DNA of 64,000 bases, taken from Chiridota heheva. Taxonomy: Eukaryota; Echinodermata; Holothuroidea; Apodida; Chiridotidae. Below are positions 26,001-41,000 of this stretch, in pieces (positions within the stretch are counted from its first letter, which is position 1; the number at the start of each line of letters is the position of its first letter). A program made the translations under genes and the position numbers. The stretch covers positions 1,417,501-1,481,500 of the forward strand of contig JAIGNY010001269.1 of the NCBI GenBank assembly GCA_020152595.1, written 5' to 3'. Below the pieces are notes generated by a model, which had not been told where the DNA came from, did not search any database, and was given only the letters and a program-made list of their open reading frames with translations.

Positions 26001-29000
26001 AGATAATAAATTGGTACAGTGGTAGAGGGCATTGGTACTGTTCAGTTGAGCATGATTGGTGGGGTTATGTGTGCATATTAGTTAGCTTATTTGCATAGCA
26101 ATGAAAATATTTGTATTTGTGGTATCTCTTGAATTAAAGTGGTTGTGGTGATTTTGCTTAAACAAATGATCACACAGTATATGTGAAGATCATTAGTTTA
26201 CACTTATTGGTGAGGTATAGTGTGCATATTAATGAGGTATTTGTATAAAAATAAACTTTCCTGCAAAATGTTTGACCTGAGATCAAAAATATTTATCTCA
26301 AAAATATTTGTCCTGAGATCAAAAAGACTTACTACTGTAACTTCACATTTCTAGTTTTGTTATGATATTGACATGATATGAATAGGAATCAAAATTGTTG
26401 TCTTGCCATGAATAAAGAAACAGATACAATTTTCCTTACTTCTAAAGAATTTTAAATTAGGGGTTTAGGAAATATAAACATTTAAGTGGAATGTTGGATA
26501 GACGATAACATGATGATAAAGTAGCTGAAGGAATTAAGATGAGGGTGGGATTTCATGTGGGACAGGGTGGAATTGTATGTAGGGTAGGGTGGGGTCAGGA
26601 TGCATTGGCATGTTGGACAGAAGGGTGGGTTGGCATGTTGGACAGGAGGGTGGGTTGGCATTTTGGACAGGAGGATGGGTTGGCATGTAGAACAGGGTGG
26701 GTTGGCATGTGGAACAGGGTGGGTCAAAATGTGGAACAGGGTGGGTCGAAATGTGGAATAGGGTGGGTCGAAATGTGGAATAGGGTGGGTCGAAATGTGG
26801 AATAGGGTGGAATGGCATGTGATTGGGTGTTATATGGATTTCAGTTGTGATGGCATGTGGGTCATGCAAGTGGTGGAATGGCATACGGTATATCTGGTTT
26901 CCAGGTGTGATTGCATGGAGTATAGGCATGGGATAACATTTGGGGCAGGTTGGAATATCAGTCTGGAATATACATTATTAGAGGGGATTTGTATCGTTTC
27001 CAATGTCTAGTTTGTCGTACGTTAAGCAATATTGTTTTGCATAATTTTGCTTTAATGTTATTGTACATTTTTCATGTTGCTTGACTTTGCTTGACACTCT
27101 TATTTTCTTAAATTGGAAGCTGTAATAAAATCCAGGATGTAGTTCTGGGAATGTGTAAGGGCTGGAGAGGGTACAGGTTGGAAGGGTTTAATGACATTCT
27201 TTCATTGACACTGGCAAGTTGGGCCTCTCCTTTTTTTGTTATTCAATTGATAGAACTAAAAGAGGTGTTATAGTTATAAAGACTGCTAGCTTTTACATGT
27301 TTTCTGAGTAACTGCATGGGTGAGATAACCTTGAGCTTTTTTTTTTTTTTTTTTTTGTCTTAAAATATCTGGGAAAACTCAAAAGATATTTTGAAGCTTG
27401 TTGTAAAATGTTGTGAAAATTAAGAAAGCAAATGAAAATGTAAGTGCGTCTTTCAAAGCTTAAGTAATTTGAAATCATCTGCCCCTACCACCCCATATTC
27501 TTCCCTCTATAAGCCCATTCTTTATACTAGCTTAGAATAGTCAAGCATACTGTCCTTCCGACAGTTCTTGTTGTTAATAGAGCCCTCCACTGAAATGTAA
27601 GATATTAATTTTTACAAAATTTTCACTGTAATAGTTTGTATCTTGAGCTTGATGCAAGTTTATGGTCGTTAGAAGTAAATTCCTAAAGCCATGTTTACCC
27701 CCCCCCCCTTCCCTTACCCCCAGCTGGGTGCATCTAAATGTTCATGCCCTTCTACATCAAAAACCTGAAGCAATAAGTGTTGTATGATGTAGCATGAAAA
27801 ACAATGCATATATTTTATGTCAACGGTCTTATTCATCTGTGATGGCTGTATTTGTACCTTTTGTATAGTGATTTATGTATTGTAGTGCGATTTTAAGATT
27901 ATGCCTTTTTGGTTGGCAAATTCAGCCCATGTTAAAAGGTGATTTTATGGGATTTGTCAGTGGTCAAACAAGTTCATTTTTTTTATATGAAAGAGGACTT
28001 TCAAAGAAACAAAATGGTGAGAAAACTCCATGAATATATAAGTGGATTGGAGCAAGTACGGTACATTAGGTCAGTGTCTCGTTCTGGAACACAGAACCCC
28101 TCATAATGGGAGTCAACCCCAATACCGTTCGAGTACATGATTCCTGAACCAAGGAGCCACTGTACAAGCTATGATACTCCTCAGTCATTCTTTATATTTG
28201 ATTTCATAAAAGTTTCTTTTTTTGACTTACAGGTTCATTTGTATGTAAATAAAGTTGGGCCATACTTCAACCCCCATGAGACCTATCACTACTACCAGTT
28301 GCCGGTTTGCCGGCCTGAAACGGTAAGCTTCATTTTAGAATTAAAATCCTTTCCTAAGACATGAAGTTCCACATGCCCAGTGTTTATCTCTGGTCTCTGT
28401 GGTGCAAGTGGATGAAAGTCAAATGTCTAAGGCTTAAAAAATAAATTGTTTATTTACTCTTTCTTGTGGAAAATTGGAGGGGTGGGTGGAAAAAAGGTTT
28501 TTTTATTATGTTTTTTCTTCCAGTTTGGACCTTTGTAAAGATACCAACTTCATCAACAAAGAAATGAAGAAGTTTATAGCGATCACCGCTATCATACCGA
28601 TCACGATCACCGATGACAGTTATCACACCGATGACCGTTATCACACCGATGACCGTTATCACACCGATGACCGTTATCACACCGATGACCGTTATCACAC
28701 CGATGACCGTTATCACACCGATGACCGTTATCACACCGATGACCGTTATCACACGATGACCGTTATCACACCGATGACCGTTATCACACCGATGACCGTT
28801 ATCACACCGATGACCGTTATCACACCGATGACCGTTATCACACCGATGACCGTTATCACACCGATGACCGTTATCACACCGATGACCGTTATCACACCGG
28901 CGACCGTTATCACACCGATGACCGTTATCACACCGGCGATGACCGTTATCACACCGATGACCGTTATCACACCGATGACCGTTATCACACCGATGACCGT

Positions 29001-32000
29001 TATCACACCGATGACCGTTATCACACCGATGACCGTTATCACACCGATGACCGTTATCACACCGATGACCGTTATCACACCGATGACCGTTATCACACCG
29101 ATGACCGTTATCACACCGATGACCGTTATCACACCGATGACAGTTTTCACACCGATGACCGTTATCACACAGATGACCGTTATCACACCGATGACCGACA
29201 TCTTTTATCAAGGCCGGCCTTGATAAAAGCTGTTGAGAAGAGTGACAATGGTTCAATGGCGCACACTGTCATCCGGAGGGGACGTTAAGCTGTCGGTCCC
29301 GATCCAGGAGAGTCACCCCTGCCTGGTTCTCTGAACACTATTTGATAAGGGAAGCATGAAAACGTGGTGTTCATTCACTTTCCCTTCCTTTGAAGTACTA
29401 ACTTCATGTGTGCCCATAGGCAGCGGGAGAACTAGTCTGTTAGTTGTAGAGCGCATTTGAATAATTCTGTAAACTAATGCGTCAAAAAATGCATCATATA
29501 AATTCCATATATTATTATATTATAGCTAATTAGACTAAAGCAAGTGTATCAAAGTGTCTTGCTCATGGACACAACACAGGACATGTATTGGAAACCAAAA
29601 GCCAGTATCTTGGAAATTAGAGTTTGACTGTCTACAACTCTAGGCACTGTACATGTGCGTCAAGAAAGCATCATTTTTAAGCATTGTAATATGCAATAGC
29701 TGAGATTGATACAGATATTCATGCACTGTAGTGACATCTCTTTGCATCTGGAAATAATCAATATTTGTGTTGATTTGTGCGTAGAAGGACTGAAGGGCAC
29801 ATACTGTAGATGCATCCAAGTAGATGCATATTAATGTGATGATCAGTTGTTTAAACACTTTACGCTGTGCTGAGAAGTAATGGTGGTATTGTTTGCTTTC
29901 ACGTGAACATCAAAGAATGAAATCAATTCAATTCAAAGAAGTCCCAGCTGCATAATTATCATTTTGTTTTGAATAATTTTTTTTTTTTTGGTATGGGCAT
30001 GTATTTTGTGTCTACGTTCGTGTTTTTTGTGTTTAAAACAATATTAAATCTTTTTGATCAAAAATTGTTAAATCAATGTACTTATTTTTGTATGTAATAG
30101 GCTGGAGGCCTAAACATTGAATGAAATAAATATATAAAATAATGAAGTTCAAAAATTCCATATTACAATCTATTCTTGTTGTTCTCTACGTACAGATTTC
30201 TGAAGTGTCAACGAGTGATTGTGTGTATAAATTTTGATAAAAGAGCTTGTGGTCAGTAAGCTGACCATGTGACTTATTAGCGATCAGGTATCTGACTGTA
30301 CGGGGCTGGTTCAAATAAGGAATCCGCAGAAAGAAAACAAATTATTATAAAAAAAAATTATAATAATTTTGTTGATAGATTTCTTGAGTAATCGAAAGTA
30401 TATGTGGTAAATATATGCACTAAAACATTCCCCATGTAATTGTGTAATGAAAAGTACATCAATTGGAAAGGTGGAAAGTATATAAAGATGTATTCACCAC
30501 CTACATTACTATTATTTCTGTCGCAATTTTTCGTGGGAAGATTTTTGACACCTTTATTCAGAACCGTTGAAAAGTTTATAATTCCAACTCCGTATCAGGT
30601 GTAGAAAATATACTGTAGCAGACCACGGTACCAATGATCCCAGAAATTTTTTCAGGTCTCCAGAAAGAAATGAAAAGTGGGAAAAAGAAAGAAAAAGGGA
30701 AGACAGAAATGGGGAAATTAAAAAGAATCATAAGAAAAGGGCAAACAAGTGTGAAAGAATGATAGGAAGAAAAAGAGACATGAGAAAGGACAGAAATACA
30801 ACTTTATTGCAGGCAGAAAAAAAAAAAACAGCAAATTATTTGCAATGAAATTAACAATTCTTCTTTAATGGCAACAAAAATGATATTCCATTTCTTTCTT
30901 AGTGAGCATGCGAAGCATAATGGGAAACATCATGCGAAGCATAATGCGATTTCGTCCATCGACTTCCTGAGATTTCATCAGAAATGTTAACGTTTTTTGA
31001 GAATTCCTCAGAAAATATTTAAAAGTTTTTCAGAATTCCTCAGAAAAAGTTAGTTTCTTGAGATATCCTCATGGAGGGCTGGAATTTCCTTAAAAGAAAA
31101 AGTTTTTCAGAGACACTTAAGACAGGTTGAAGACTATTTTCCTTAATAAGTCTACAAAACATTTAATATCTCCGTAGAAGATAACTGTAAGATGGTATAA
31201 ATTTTCAATATTCTTCAGAGATCCTCAAGTGTGTCTCATAACTCTTAAGGTTTAAAATCTTTACACTTCTTTAAAATATTTGTGCACTAATGGCTGTATC
31301 AGGCATGATTATTAAACTCTGCCTTTATTATTGTGTTTATTTGAATAAAGTTGGTACAGTATATGAACTGACAAGACTATACTTCGTATGCTCAGTCAGG
31401 GAGTGTGACAGGATGTGACTGCATAAGGTTATGTGGGACATAGGATGGGAATATATACCATGTGGTATACACCAAGGGCTGTATAAGGCATGATTATTTG
31501 ACTGCCTTTATTTTCTTATTCAACAGTTTATTTGCATAAGTTATTATATGTTCATACTTAGTATGCTCAATCAGGGACTGCGATGGCTAGGACGAGACTG
31601 CTTATGGAGTCTATGGACATAGGGTGGGATGCCATGTGGGACATTAGATGGGATGCTATGGGGAAATCTTATGGGATGTCATGTGGAAGATGGGGTGGCA
31701 GCCATGTGGGACATCGGATGGGATGCAATGTGGGATATGAAGTGGGATGCCATGTGGGATATCATGTGGAACATAGTGTGGGAGCCATGTGGTACATAGG
31801 GTGAGATGCTATTTGTGACATAGAGTAGGAGGCCATTTGGGACATGGGATGTGATGTCATGTGGGACATAGAGTGGGATGTCATTGGGACATGGGGAGGG
31901 ATACCATGTGGGACATATGGTGGGATCTAATGTGGGACATAAGGTGGGATGTGATGAACATAAGGAGGGAAATGGAAACCACTGATGCAGGACATCAGGT

Positions 32001-35000
32001 GGGATGCCATGGGGGACAAAGGGAGGGATGCCATGTGGGACCCAATGTGGGATATAGGATGGGACTCCATGTGGGACAGGGTGGATGCCATGTGAGACAT
32101 GGTGAAATGTCATGTGGGACATGCCTATGGTAGAATGTCATGTGGGACATGGAATGGGATGTCATGTGGGACATGGAATGGGATGTCATGTGGAACATGG
32201 AATGGGATTTCATGTGGGACATGGAATGGGATGTCATGTGGGACATGGAATGGGATGTCATGTGGGACATGGTGGAGTCCAATGTGGGATATATGGTGGA
32301 ATGCCATCATTGCCATGTGGGACATGGAATGGTATGAGACGTCATGTGGGACATGGGGTTGGATGCTATGAGTGACACAGAGTGTGAGATATGGTGGGAT
32401 GCCACATATGACATAGGGTAGGAGAATATGTGGGACATAGGGTAGGAAGCCATGTGGGACATGGGATGTGATCCCATGTGGGACATACAGTGGGATGTCA
32501 TTGGTACATGAGGAGGGATACCATGTGGAACATATGGTGGGATGTCAGGTGGGAAGCTACTGATGCAGGACATAAAGTGGGATGCCATGGGGGACATAGG
32601 CCTAGGGAGGGATGCCATGTGGGACATATGGTTGGATATAATGTGGGGCATACATGTAGGATGGATTCATGTGGGAAGTAGAGTGGGATGCCATGTGGGA
32701 CATAGGGTGGGATTTCACATGGGACATACGGTGGAATACCATGTGGGACATAGTGTTGGATGCCATTTTTATAATTGGGCAGGTCATATGATATGGGTGT
32801 TAATTTGCATGGCATGCAAACCATGATGGTGTTTACCATTCTAGTTAAGACTTTCTATGGTCCCAGAAAGTAAATTTTCTTTATTACTGACAGCAGACAA
32901 TTGATATCTTTGAATACTAGAATACCATGATATATTCTCACAAATAATTGTTATTTGTGCTAAATTACATTTTTAAATATAAATAATGACCACATAAAAA
33001 TCCTTCCAAAGGTCACTATTGCCATTTTTGGCCTAAAGATGGATAAACTAATATACTATTAATATGCAAATTTTCAGCCATGAATATAATTGCCCTTTTT
33101 TGCAAGGACCATTGGAAAATAAACTTTTTCACACAAAATTTTAACAATAATTTTTTCTTCAAAAAGTTCAGAATGAAGACTTGCCCTAGGAACATTTTTA
33201 AGTGCCATTTTTAGATTCCCAACCTTCCAAAACAGCCTAGTGCCAATTTTTAGAACAATGTGGGATAAAGAAAAAAACATTATATCGGGATTTGTGTTGG
33301 TCGGAAATTCAAAATGGCCACTGGTGGTAGGAAATTTGGGCAAACATCACCGAGATTTACATGTCCATAATGAACAAAATGGCATCACTGGTCGGTTATG
33401 ATAGTAACAATGCTATTTGAGTAAACGGGTACGATGACGGACAGACATAACATTTCAATGTTCATGTCCATATCCATATCTCAAAAACCACTTGAGCAAT
33501 AAAGGTACAATTTTAGGGGTGTTCTATATACTTATTCCTAACATATGCTGTCTGAGATAGTGGGTTACATTTTTAATTTTTGGTGTTGAATTGACATGGA
33601 ATGACTTGGCACAAAATATCAATCGTGGTAATATTCCTTTAAGATATATTTCAACAAAATATCAATCGTGGGAAATATTCATTTAAGGAATGTTTCAACA
33701 AATATCAATTGGGGGTATATATATTCCTTTAAGTAATATTTCAGCAAAATATAAATCGGGGAATATTCCTTTAACGGAAATTTCATCAAATTATCAGTCG
33801 TGAGAATATTCCTTTAAGAAATATTTCAACAAAATATCAATCGGGGAATATTTCTTTAAGTAATATTTTAGCAAAATATAAATCGGGAATATTCCTTTAA
33901 ACGAAATTTCATCAAAATATAAATCGTGGAATATTTCTTTAAATAATATTTCAACAAAGTATCAATGGTGGGAAATATTTCTTTAAGGAATATTTCAACA
34001 AAATATCAAGGGTGGGAATATTTCTTTAAGGAATATTTCAACAAAATATCAATCGTGGGAATATTCCTTTAAGAAATATTTCAATAAAATATCATTTGTG
34101 GGATTATTCTTGTAAGGAATATTTCAACAAAATTTAAATCGTGGGAATTATTCCTTTAAAGAATATTTCAACAAATTATCAGTCGTGTCACTAGTATTTG
34201 TTATGTAACTTTCTCTTTTTCTTTCCTTTTTTGTTTAAATTCTATCCTATTATATATGTTCAAAGTTAATGTCCTTGTTATACATGGGGAACCTTTAATC
34301 ACAGGCTTTTAGTAGTTTTCTGAAGGTTCTCCTCTTTCTTTTCAACATAACTGACAATCTGTGCTATTTAATTTAATTTATTGTACATATTACGAAAAGA
34401 TTGAAATAAAGTTTGAACAACAATATTCCTTGAAGGAATATTTCAACAAAATATCAATCGTGTGTATTTTAAAATTCCCATGATTTATCAATGAACATGC
34501 CCTCGCTTTTTGACAGAGCTTTTAAATTATTGCTATCCTTTTGAACGTTACAGGTAGAGACAAAGAGTCTGACGTTGGGTGAGATTTTGGATGGTGATAG
34601 AATGGCAAAGTCCATGTATGAGATCACATTTAGAGGTAATTTCTTGTCTTTTTCATTCTTCGCTTCTTAGCATGTGTGAAAAGTTTAGTCTGATATTTTG
34701 CTCATTCAGAATTTAAGGTCTATGGAACTATTTAAATGTAGTAATTTTATTATAAAACAGTCTTAAATTATGATTTGAAGAAAAAGAAAGTGTGGCTCAT
34801 TAGCATATTTTAAAGGGGCACTAGACTGAAAAGTGAGGGTGTGTTTTTAAGGGGTCCCCAAAAAATTGAATGCTTATTAGCATGCAACGGTATAGCAATT
34901 TTCAGGTTAATATGAACATTCAAGTGACCTTTGCCTTCACGTCGTCTGTGGGTTATGGAGTCATGCAGTTTATCAATCTGTTGTGGATAATATATCTGTA

Positions 35001-38000
35001 AAATTCGCAAAAACGAGCGCCCTCACTTTTTAGTCTAGGGCTACTTTAATATGCAGAACAGCTTTGATGTATGAATTGGAAGGCAGCTTGAAGGAATATT
35101 CTGTGATTATTATTGGTGAGGATCATTAAAGAAACAAATTGGTGTAAAAACCACGTTGATTTGTTATTCGGTTTAGGCCGTTATTACATTTCAAAGATTG
35201 CACCAGTGTGTTGAAAAGTGACCTCCCATGGTTCAATGTGGTGTCATTCTTGCATTCTTGATATTATTGATGTATTCCTTAGAAAATTAATTGCTTTTTT
35301 TAAATTATTAGAAGCATTGATGCATCAATGTTAGTAAATATAGATATGCAGAGGCTGAAATACATTTGTGGTAACATAAAAACATTTTTTTCATGAAAAC
35401 TTAATCAAATATAACTACGTAATAACTTATAGGTTTGGTTCAAGTTTACTGTCAGCAACTGTTTCTGGTGGGTGACTGACCTCTTTATTGGACCAAAATG
35501 ATTGACCCCTAGATGTATACCAGTGATACTCAGTGATCAGCTGCAGGGTTACATCGTGTCTTAGATATAGTACTCTAACCTGATCGTAAAAATACTCAAT
35601 TTCACATATACCATTTTAAACCCATAGCCTGATCCAAAAACTGGCAGGGTGGCATTGACCAAAGGGGGCATTTATAAGGCATCAAAGGCAACTTTGAGGG
35701 CAGGTTTGAGAGTTTTTGAAATTTAAATAAGGGAGTAATAAATACAATAAGTAGTGTCCCTGCATCTTTTGATATTGGGGAGCTGTCATCAGCATGAAAA
35801 GAAGGCAAAATAGTTATCAAAAGTATTGTTTTTATAAACAACGAGTTGTTAGTGAAAAGGGGCAGGGTGGAGGCAATGAGTGGGGGCAGGGATGGAGGCA
35901 ATGAGGGGGGCAGGGTGGAGGCAATGAGGGGAGACACGGTCCATGGAGTACCCCTTCGAAAAAGTGAAACTAGACTGCTTGTATTCTCCTCAATCACAAT
36001 CTAAATTTGTTTTTTTAGTCTTTGTATAATTCTGCTGTTTTATTTGTTTTTCGTGCAAACATTGCTGAATTTAAATTGTTACATGTAGATGTTTTCATAT
36101 CGCTTTTGCAGGGGACGTCAAACAAGATAGAGAGTTGTGCACCATGAAGCTGACCTCCGATGAACTCTCGCAACTCAGGGAGGCCATCGAGGACCTATAT
36201 TATTTTGAATTTGTAATAGGTGAGATGTTTATTAATAACCTCTGCTAACGAATTTGGACGGCGGGTATTGTTTCGCTGTCATTTGTCATATTTAGTCCTC
36301 CTCTCCCACCCCCCTCTCTCTTCTTTGTTTTAGTCCTCCTCGCCCACCCCCCTCTCTCTTTGTTTTAGTCCTCCTCCCCACTCTCCTCTCTCTTCTTTGT
36401 TTTAGTCCTCCTCTCCCACCCCCTCTCTCTTTGTTTTAGTCCTCCTCTCCCACCCCCTCTCTCTTTGTTCTAGTCCTCCTCTTCCACCCTCCTCTCTCTT
36501 TGTTTTAGTCCTCCTCTCCCATCCCTCTCTCTCTTCTTTGTTTTAGTCCTCTCTCTTCTTTGTTTTAGTCCTCCTCGCCCACCCCCTCTCTCTTTGTTTT
36601 AGTCCTCCTCGCCCACTCTCCTCTCTCTTCTTTGTTTTAGTCCTCCTCTCCCACCCCCTCTCTCTTTGTTTTAGTCCTCCTCTCCCACCCCCTCTCTCTT
36701 TGTTCTAGTCCTCCTCTTCCACCCTCCTCTCTCTTCTTTGTTTTAGTCCTCCTCTCCCATCCCCCTCTCTCTTCTTTGTTTTAGTCCTCCTCGCCCACCC
36801 CCTCTCTCTTCTTTTTTTTTTAACCCATGCACTTTCTCTCGATCCCAACTTTCTGGATTTTAGTTCCTGTGTTTTGCTCAATTTCCCCCTGTTTTTTTTT
36901 CTTCCTACCTCTGGAATGATCTAACCTCTCAGGCACAATTTGACCCTCGCTGTCGTGATGCCATTAAGCCCTCATCAAACAAACAAAGATACAAACTGTT
37001 TGTTTGTCTGTCATCAACATATCTCAAGAACTGATGATTAGATTTGGATTGAATTTGGCATGTGGTTTTGCTACTGTATAAGGAAGAAGTGATTAAAATT
37101 TGAGACATACTCAAAATAGGGAAAGGGCTCAAATGGAGGGGTGGGGACATTTTAGGGTGAGTTTGTCGTTAGAATATCTCATGAATTGATGTATGGATTT
37201 GGATTAAATTTGATGTGTGGTTTTATTATTACTTACGGAACAGGCGATTTAAATTTCGGACGTTTTGGTTCAAGGGAAGGGCAGAAATTGATAGGTGGGG
37301 ATGTTTAGGGTAAGGTCTGTTAAGAAATAGTTGAAACTTTCCAATGGAATGTGATGAACAATGAATTCATGCCATGAAAAGAAATCCAACAATCAATTTT
37401 CTGGACTCATTGAAAATTAAATCAACTGGTGCCTGGAATCAAAGGAAATGAAACAATTAGTTTTTGCCATGAATGGAAGATGATGGAATGTGAATCTGAA
37501 CTGAAAGGAACTCAAACAATGAATTCTTAGCCTGAATGAAACTGAAAACGATGGTATGGCCTTGGAAGAAATTAGTCAGAAATAATCTTCAAGTGTTCAG
37601 AATACGAATGATCATTACAGATCAAAACTTGGGGATGAATTTTGGTGGCCTAGGATTATATTTCTGAGGTAGATTATAGTGGGTATGGGGATTGAATGAA
37701 CTATAAAATTATTCTAGACTGGTTGGAATTGCAACGGGGGCGGAGGTATGCGCTCTACAGAGTGCTGAAAATCTTACAATTAATTCCATTTCCAACTCTA
37801 TATAAGAATGGTGTTTTCATCTTCTTTTTACTAACTGTGCAATATTGTGAATTCATGCACATTTAAGTTTGTTTTCTGCAATGTGATTGGAGGAGAGGGG
37901 ACACACCCCTAATTTGCATTGTACGTCATCCTCTGACAAACAGACCTTGTCAAATGGATACATTGTAGAGGGTTGTTGGACTTTTTCAGAGGGAAGTTAC

Positions 38001-41000
38001 TATTCTCTCTTAATTTTTGTGTTTAATTATGTGTTTGATTTTATAACTTGTAAGGGAAAATTTGATTCTTTTCTCCTTTCAATATGAAAGATGTGCATGA
38101 ACATGGCTATTGGACTTACATCATTCCCTCGTTTCCCTTTTGCGGGGCATGATGTACTGTTGATGTCCCCTACAGACCTAAGCCATTGTCTCATTCGCCA
38201 AGGAAGTCTAACTGTACTGGTGTTGTTGATTTGCGATTAATTCACTAATCTTTTATTCGCCAAAATTTGTGAGCGTTGTGCGATTAATTGTGTTCAAACT
38301 TCACCCAAAAATCAGGAAAATAGGACAAGCTTTTAAGTGTTCAAGAAATATTAACGAAATTTAATTTCCAGTTTCCACACAAATAAACCATGTATTTTTT
38401 GAAAACAAATAGAGCTAAGAATCTCACCAAAATGCAAATATCAGGTCGTAGCATTAACCGCTAAGCAGATAAAACTACTGGAAAAGAAAGATCCCGGGTT
38501 TAGATGACCTTCAAACAGATGTCGAAATAAAATATCAGCAGAAAATGATCCCGATAATGGAACCATACTTGCACTGCTGAAGTGTCACTTTCCTGGTACA
38601 GTATAGGACAAAGCCGTTATAAAATAATTTATGTACAGAGCGTCACCCAGTAAGCCAATGGCTTTGCTTAAAACCAGAAACACTCCAACCAGTTCTGAAG
38701 CAGAGCAAGGCCGGTCGAATTTTGTTAAATCTTATTTTTTATTTCCTAAACCACAAAACTGTGTTCTTCTGTTCAACACTCCATACAAGCTGTTCATGAA
38801 CCATGTGCTTGATTTCCACCCAACACAAAAAAGGGGAGCAGCATCTCCCAAGGAGTATGAAATGTCCTTTGAAGCAAAGTTATTCTTGTGGAATGATGCA
38901 TGTAATTTGTAGTTTCAAACTTGCAGAACAAGTTTTTAAGCAGTGTTTGTACTAATGGTTATTGGGAAATTGTGCAAATGAACAACGTGACTTATCGTGG
39001 TATATCGTCATAGATATTTATTGGATATATGTCTGTTTTGTATTTCACAGATAGCATTCCATTAAGAGGCTTTGTGGGCCATTTTGAAGAGGGCAGCATA
39101 TTTCCGCACACCCACGAAATCTATCTCTGGACCCACCATCACATCTACCTTGAATATAATGGTGATCAGGTACGTGTCCAAACTCTCATGGGTATTTCAA
39201 CCAACCAACTAACCTTTAACCTTTCCTTATTATTTATTTATGTATTATTTATTACACAACTTCTAAAGCACTTGCTTCTACAAAACAATTGCACTCAGTG
39301 GCGTTTACAAACTCGGAAATGTAAAAACAATTTAATAAAATCATTAGTTAACCAAAAGCCTGAAGGAATAGTTAGGTCTTGAACTTTCTTTTAAATAAAA
39401 TAAAGTTGCTAACAGCTTTAATTTCAGTGGGTAGATTAGTTTGTTCTATTCCTTAGGTCCCCGCATGGAAAAATGCCAGGGGTCAAATTTCCCACTCTTG
39501 TGCTGTTCCCGGAACACTGCCTTTAATGCAGTAGCATTGATTTTTCAAAAATCATTGTTTTATTGGAACAGTGTTCTTTTCACAAACATGTGGCATCAAT
39601 GATCAATAACTTGATTTCTGCTAAAAATCAAAATGCATGCGTGTTAAACAAGATTATCATAAAAAGAATTTCTTCCAGAAAGAAAAAGCTTTTCCCACCT
39701 CGCCTGCAATTGTTAGCACAATTAGTCATGAATATACAAATCTGGTTGCACGTGTACGACCGTGACGCGACTGGATTCTATATCATGTACGTCTACAAAT
39801 TTGAAGAAAGAAATTTGTCTCGTTATTGGCAAAAAAGTTGGAACAGTGAAATCTGATTCACGACAGTATTATTTGGAGAAAGTACTGTTCCGTGAAACAG
39901 TGGCAAAAAATTAAAATTTTGACCCCTGAAAGCCCTGTCACCAAACGTTGAGTTTTATGGATGTGATAAGTAATATTAGACCTTTAAGCATACTGGCTTT
40001 ACTTTCTTTTGAAGTAAGATAGGGCTGTACCATTAAGCCATTTGTAGCTCATACACAATACTCTAAATAAAGATTTTGAATTAATTGCAAGTACCTGTAA
40101 CATGCTCATATTTCCTGGCGAATCACAATACCAGGTGCTCCCATTATCTATTTTCTCTTCCTATAAATTCTGAAGTTTTTAAACGCTCCATTGTATCTAA
40201 TAGTATTAACTTCTGGAATCAAATATGCGATTCTATAAAAAACAAAAACTGTAAAAAAAAATTCTGATAACTTAAAAAAGACACTTTTATCTAAATATGA
40301 CCAACTCTAGTTTACCTTCATGTATTTTCATCTCCACTTAGTTTATGATTATATTTGACGTCTTATCTATTTTTACCCAACCACTTTATTACTTTTCCCC
40401 TAGGCTTCGTTATGTTACCGGCTTAGGGAGGGGAGGGGGGGTTCCTCTTTTCCTTCTATTTTCACAGTTTCACTTTTCTATACATTTTCTTTGTAATTAA
40501 TTATTCAATTTAAGTTACGGTGGGCTTCTTGTAAAATCTCCGGCTTCTAAGACCTTTCACCATTTTCTCATAAATTGTTATGTCTTTTCATTATAAATAT
40601 TGTAATATATGCATGAAAATGGAAAATAAATAAATCAAATCAAGGTTTAGTAGAATTCCTGCCCAGTCACTGCTCTGATAGATTTGGTCTGTATCTCCTT
40701 TCTTTTATAGATCATATACGCCAGCATATCAGCCACCGATCGTAAAGCCACCGCATTGCATAACGTGGAGTCACCAGTACAAGTAACGTTTACGTACAAT
40801 GTGACTTGGGTGGAGACCAAGATAGACTACAAGCATCGGGCCTTAAGGCTGATGAAGGATGCAGTCTTCTTTCCAAGGTCACTGGAGGTATGATTATTGT
40901 GGTGATGGTCATTGTCAGACCCCTAGCTTGATTTAAAGAGGGTCAGGGTGCTAGACTTGTTGAGGGGCACATTAATGCATGCGAGAAGCGCTGCGGCATG

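Noticed and set aside
28450..29256. Long open frames on both strands (249 and 268 residues)
   Set aside because: Both derive from the 18-bp array, have hexapeptide repeats only, and lack start context or splice signals.
31583..32839. Many short frames rich in His/Met/Gly on both strands
   Set aside because: Produced by the ATGTGGGACAT minisatellite.
39029..39382. A single 117-residue gene
   Set aside because: Only 39051-39169 is coding (TM9SF1 exon 5); the rest of the frame runs past a good GTACGT donor into intron.
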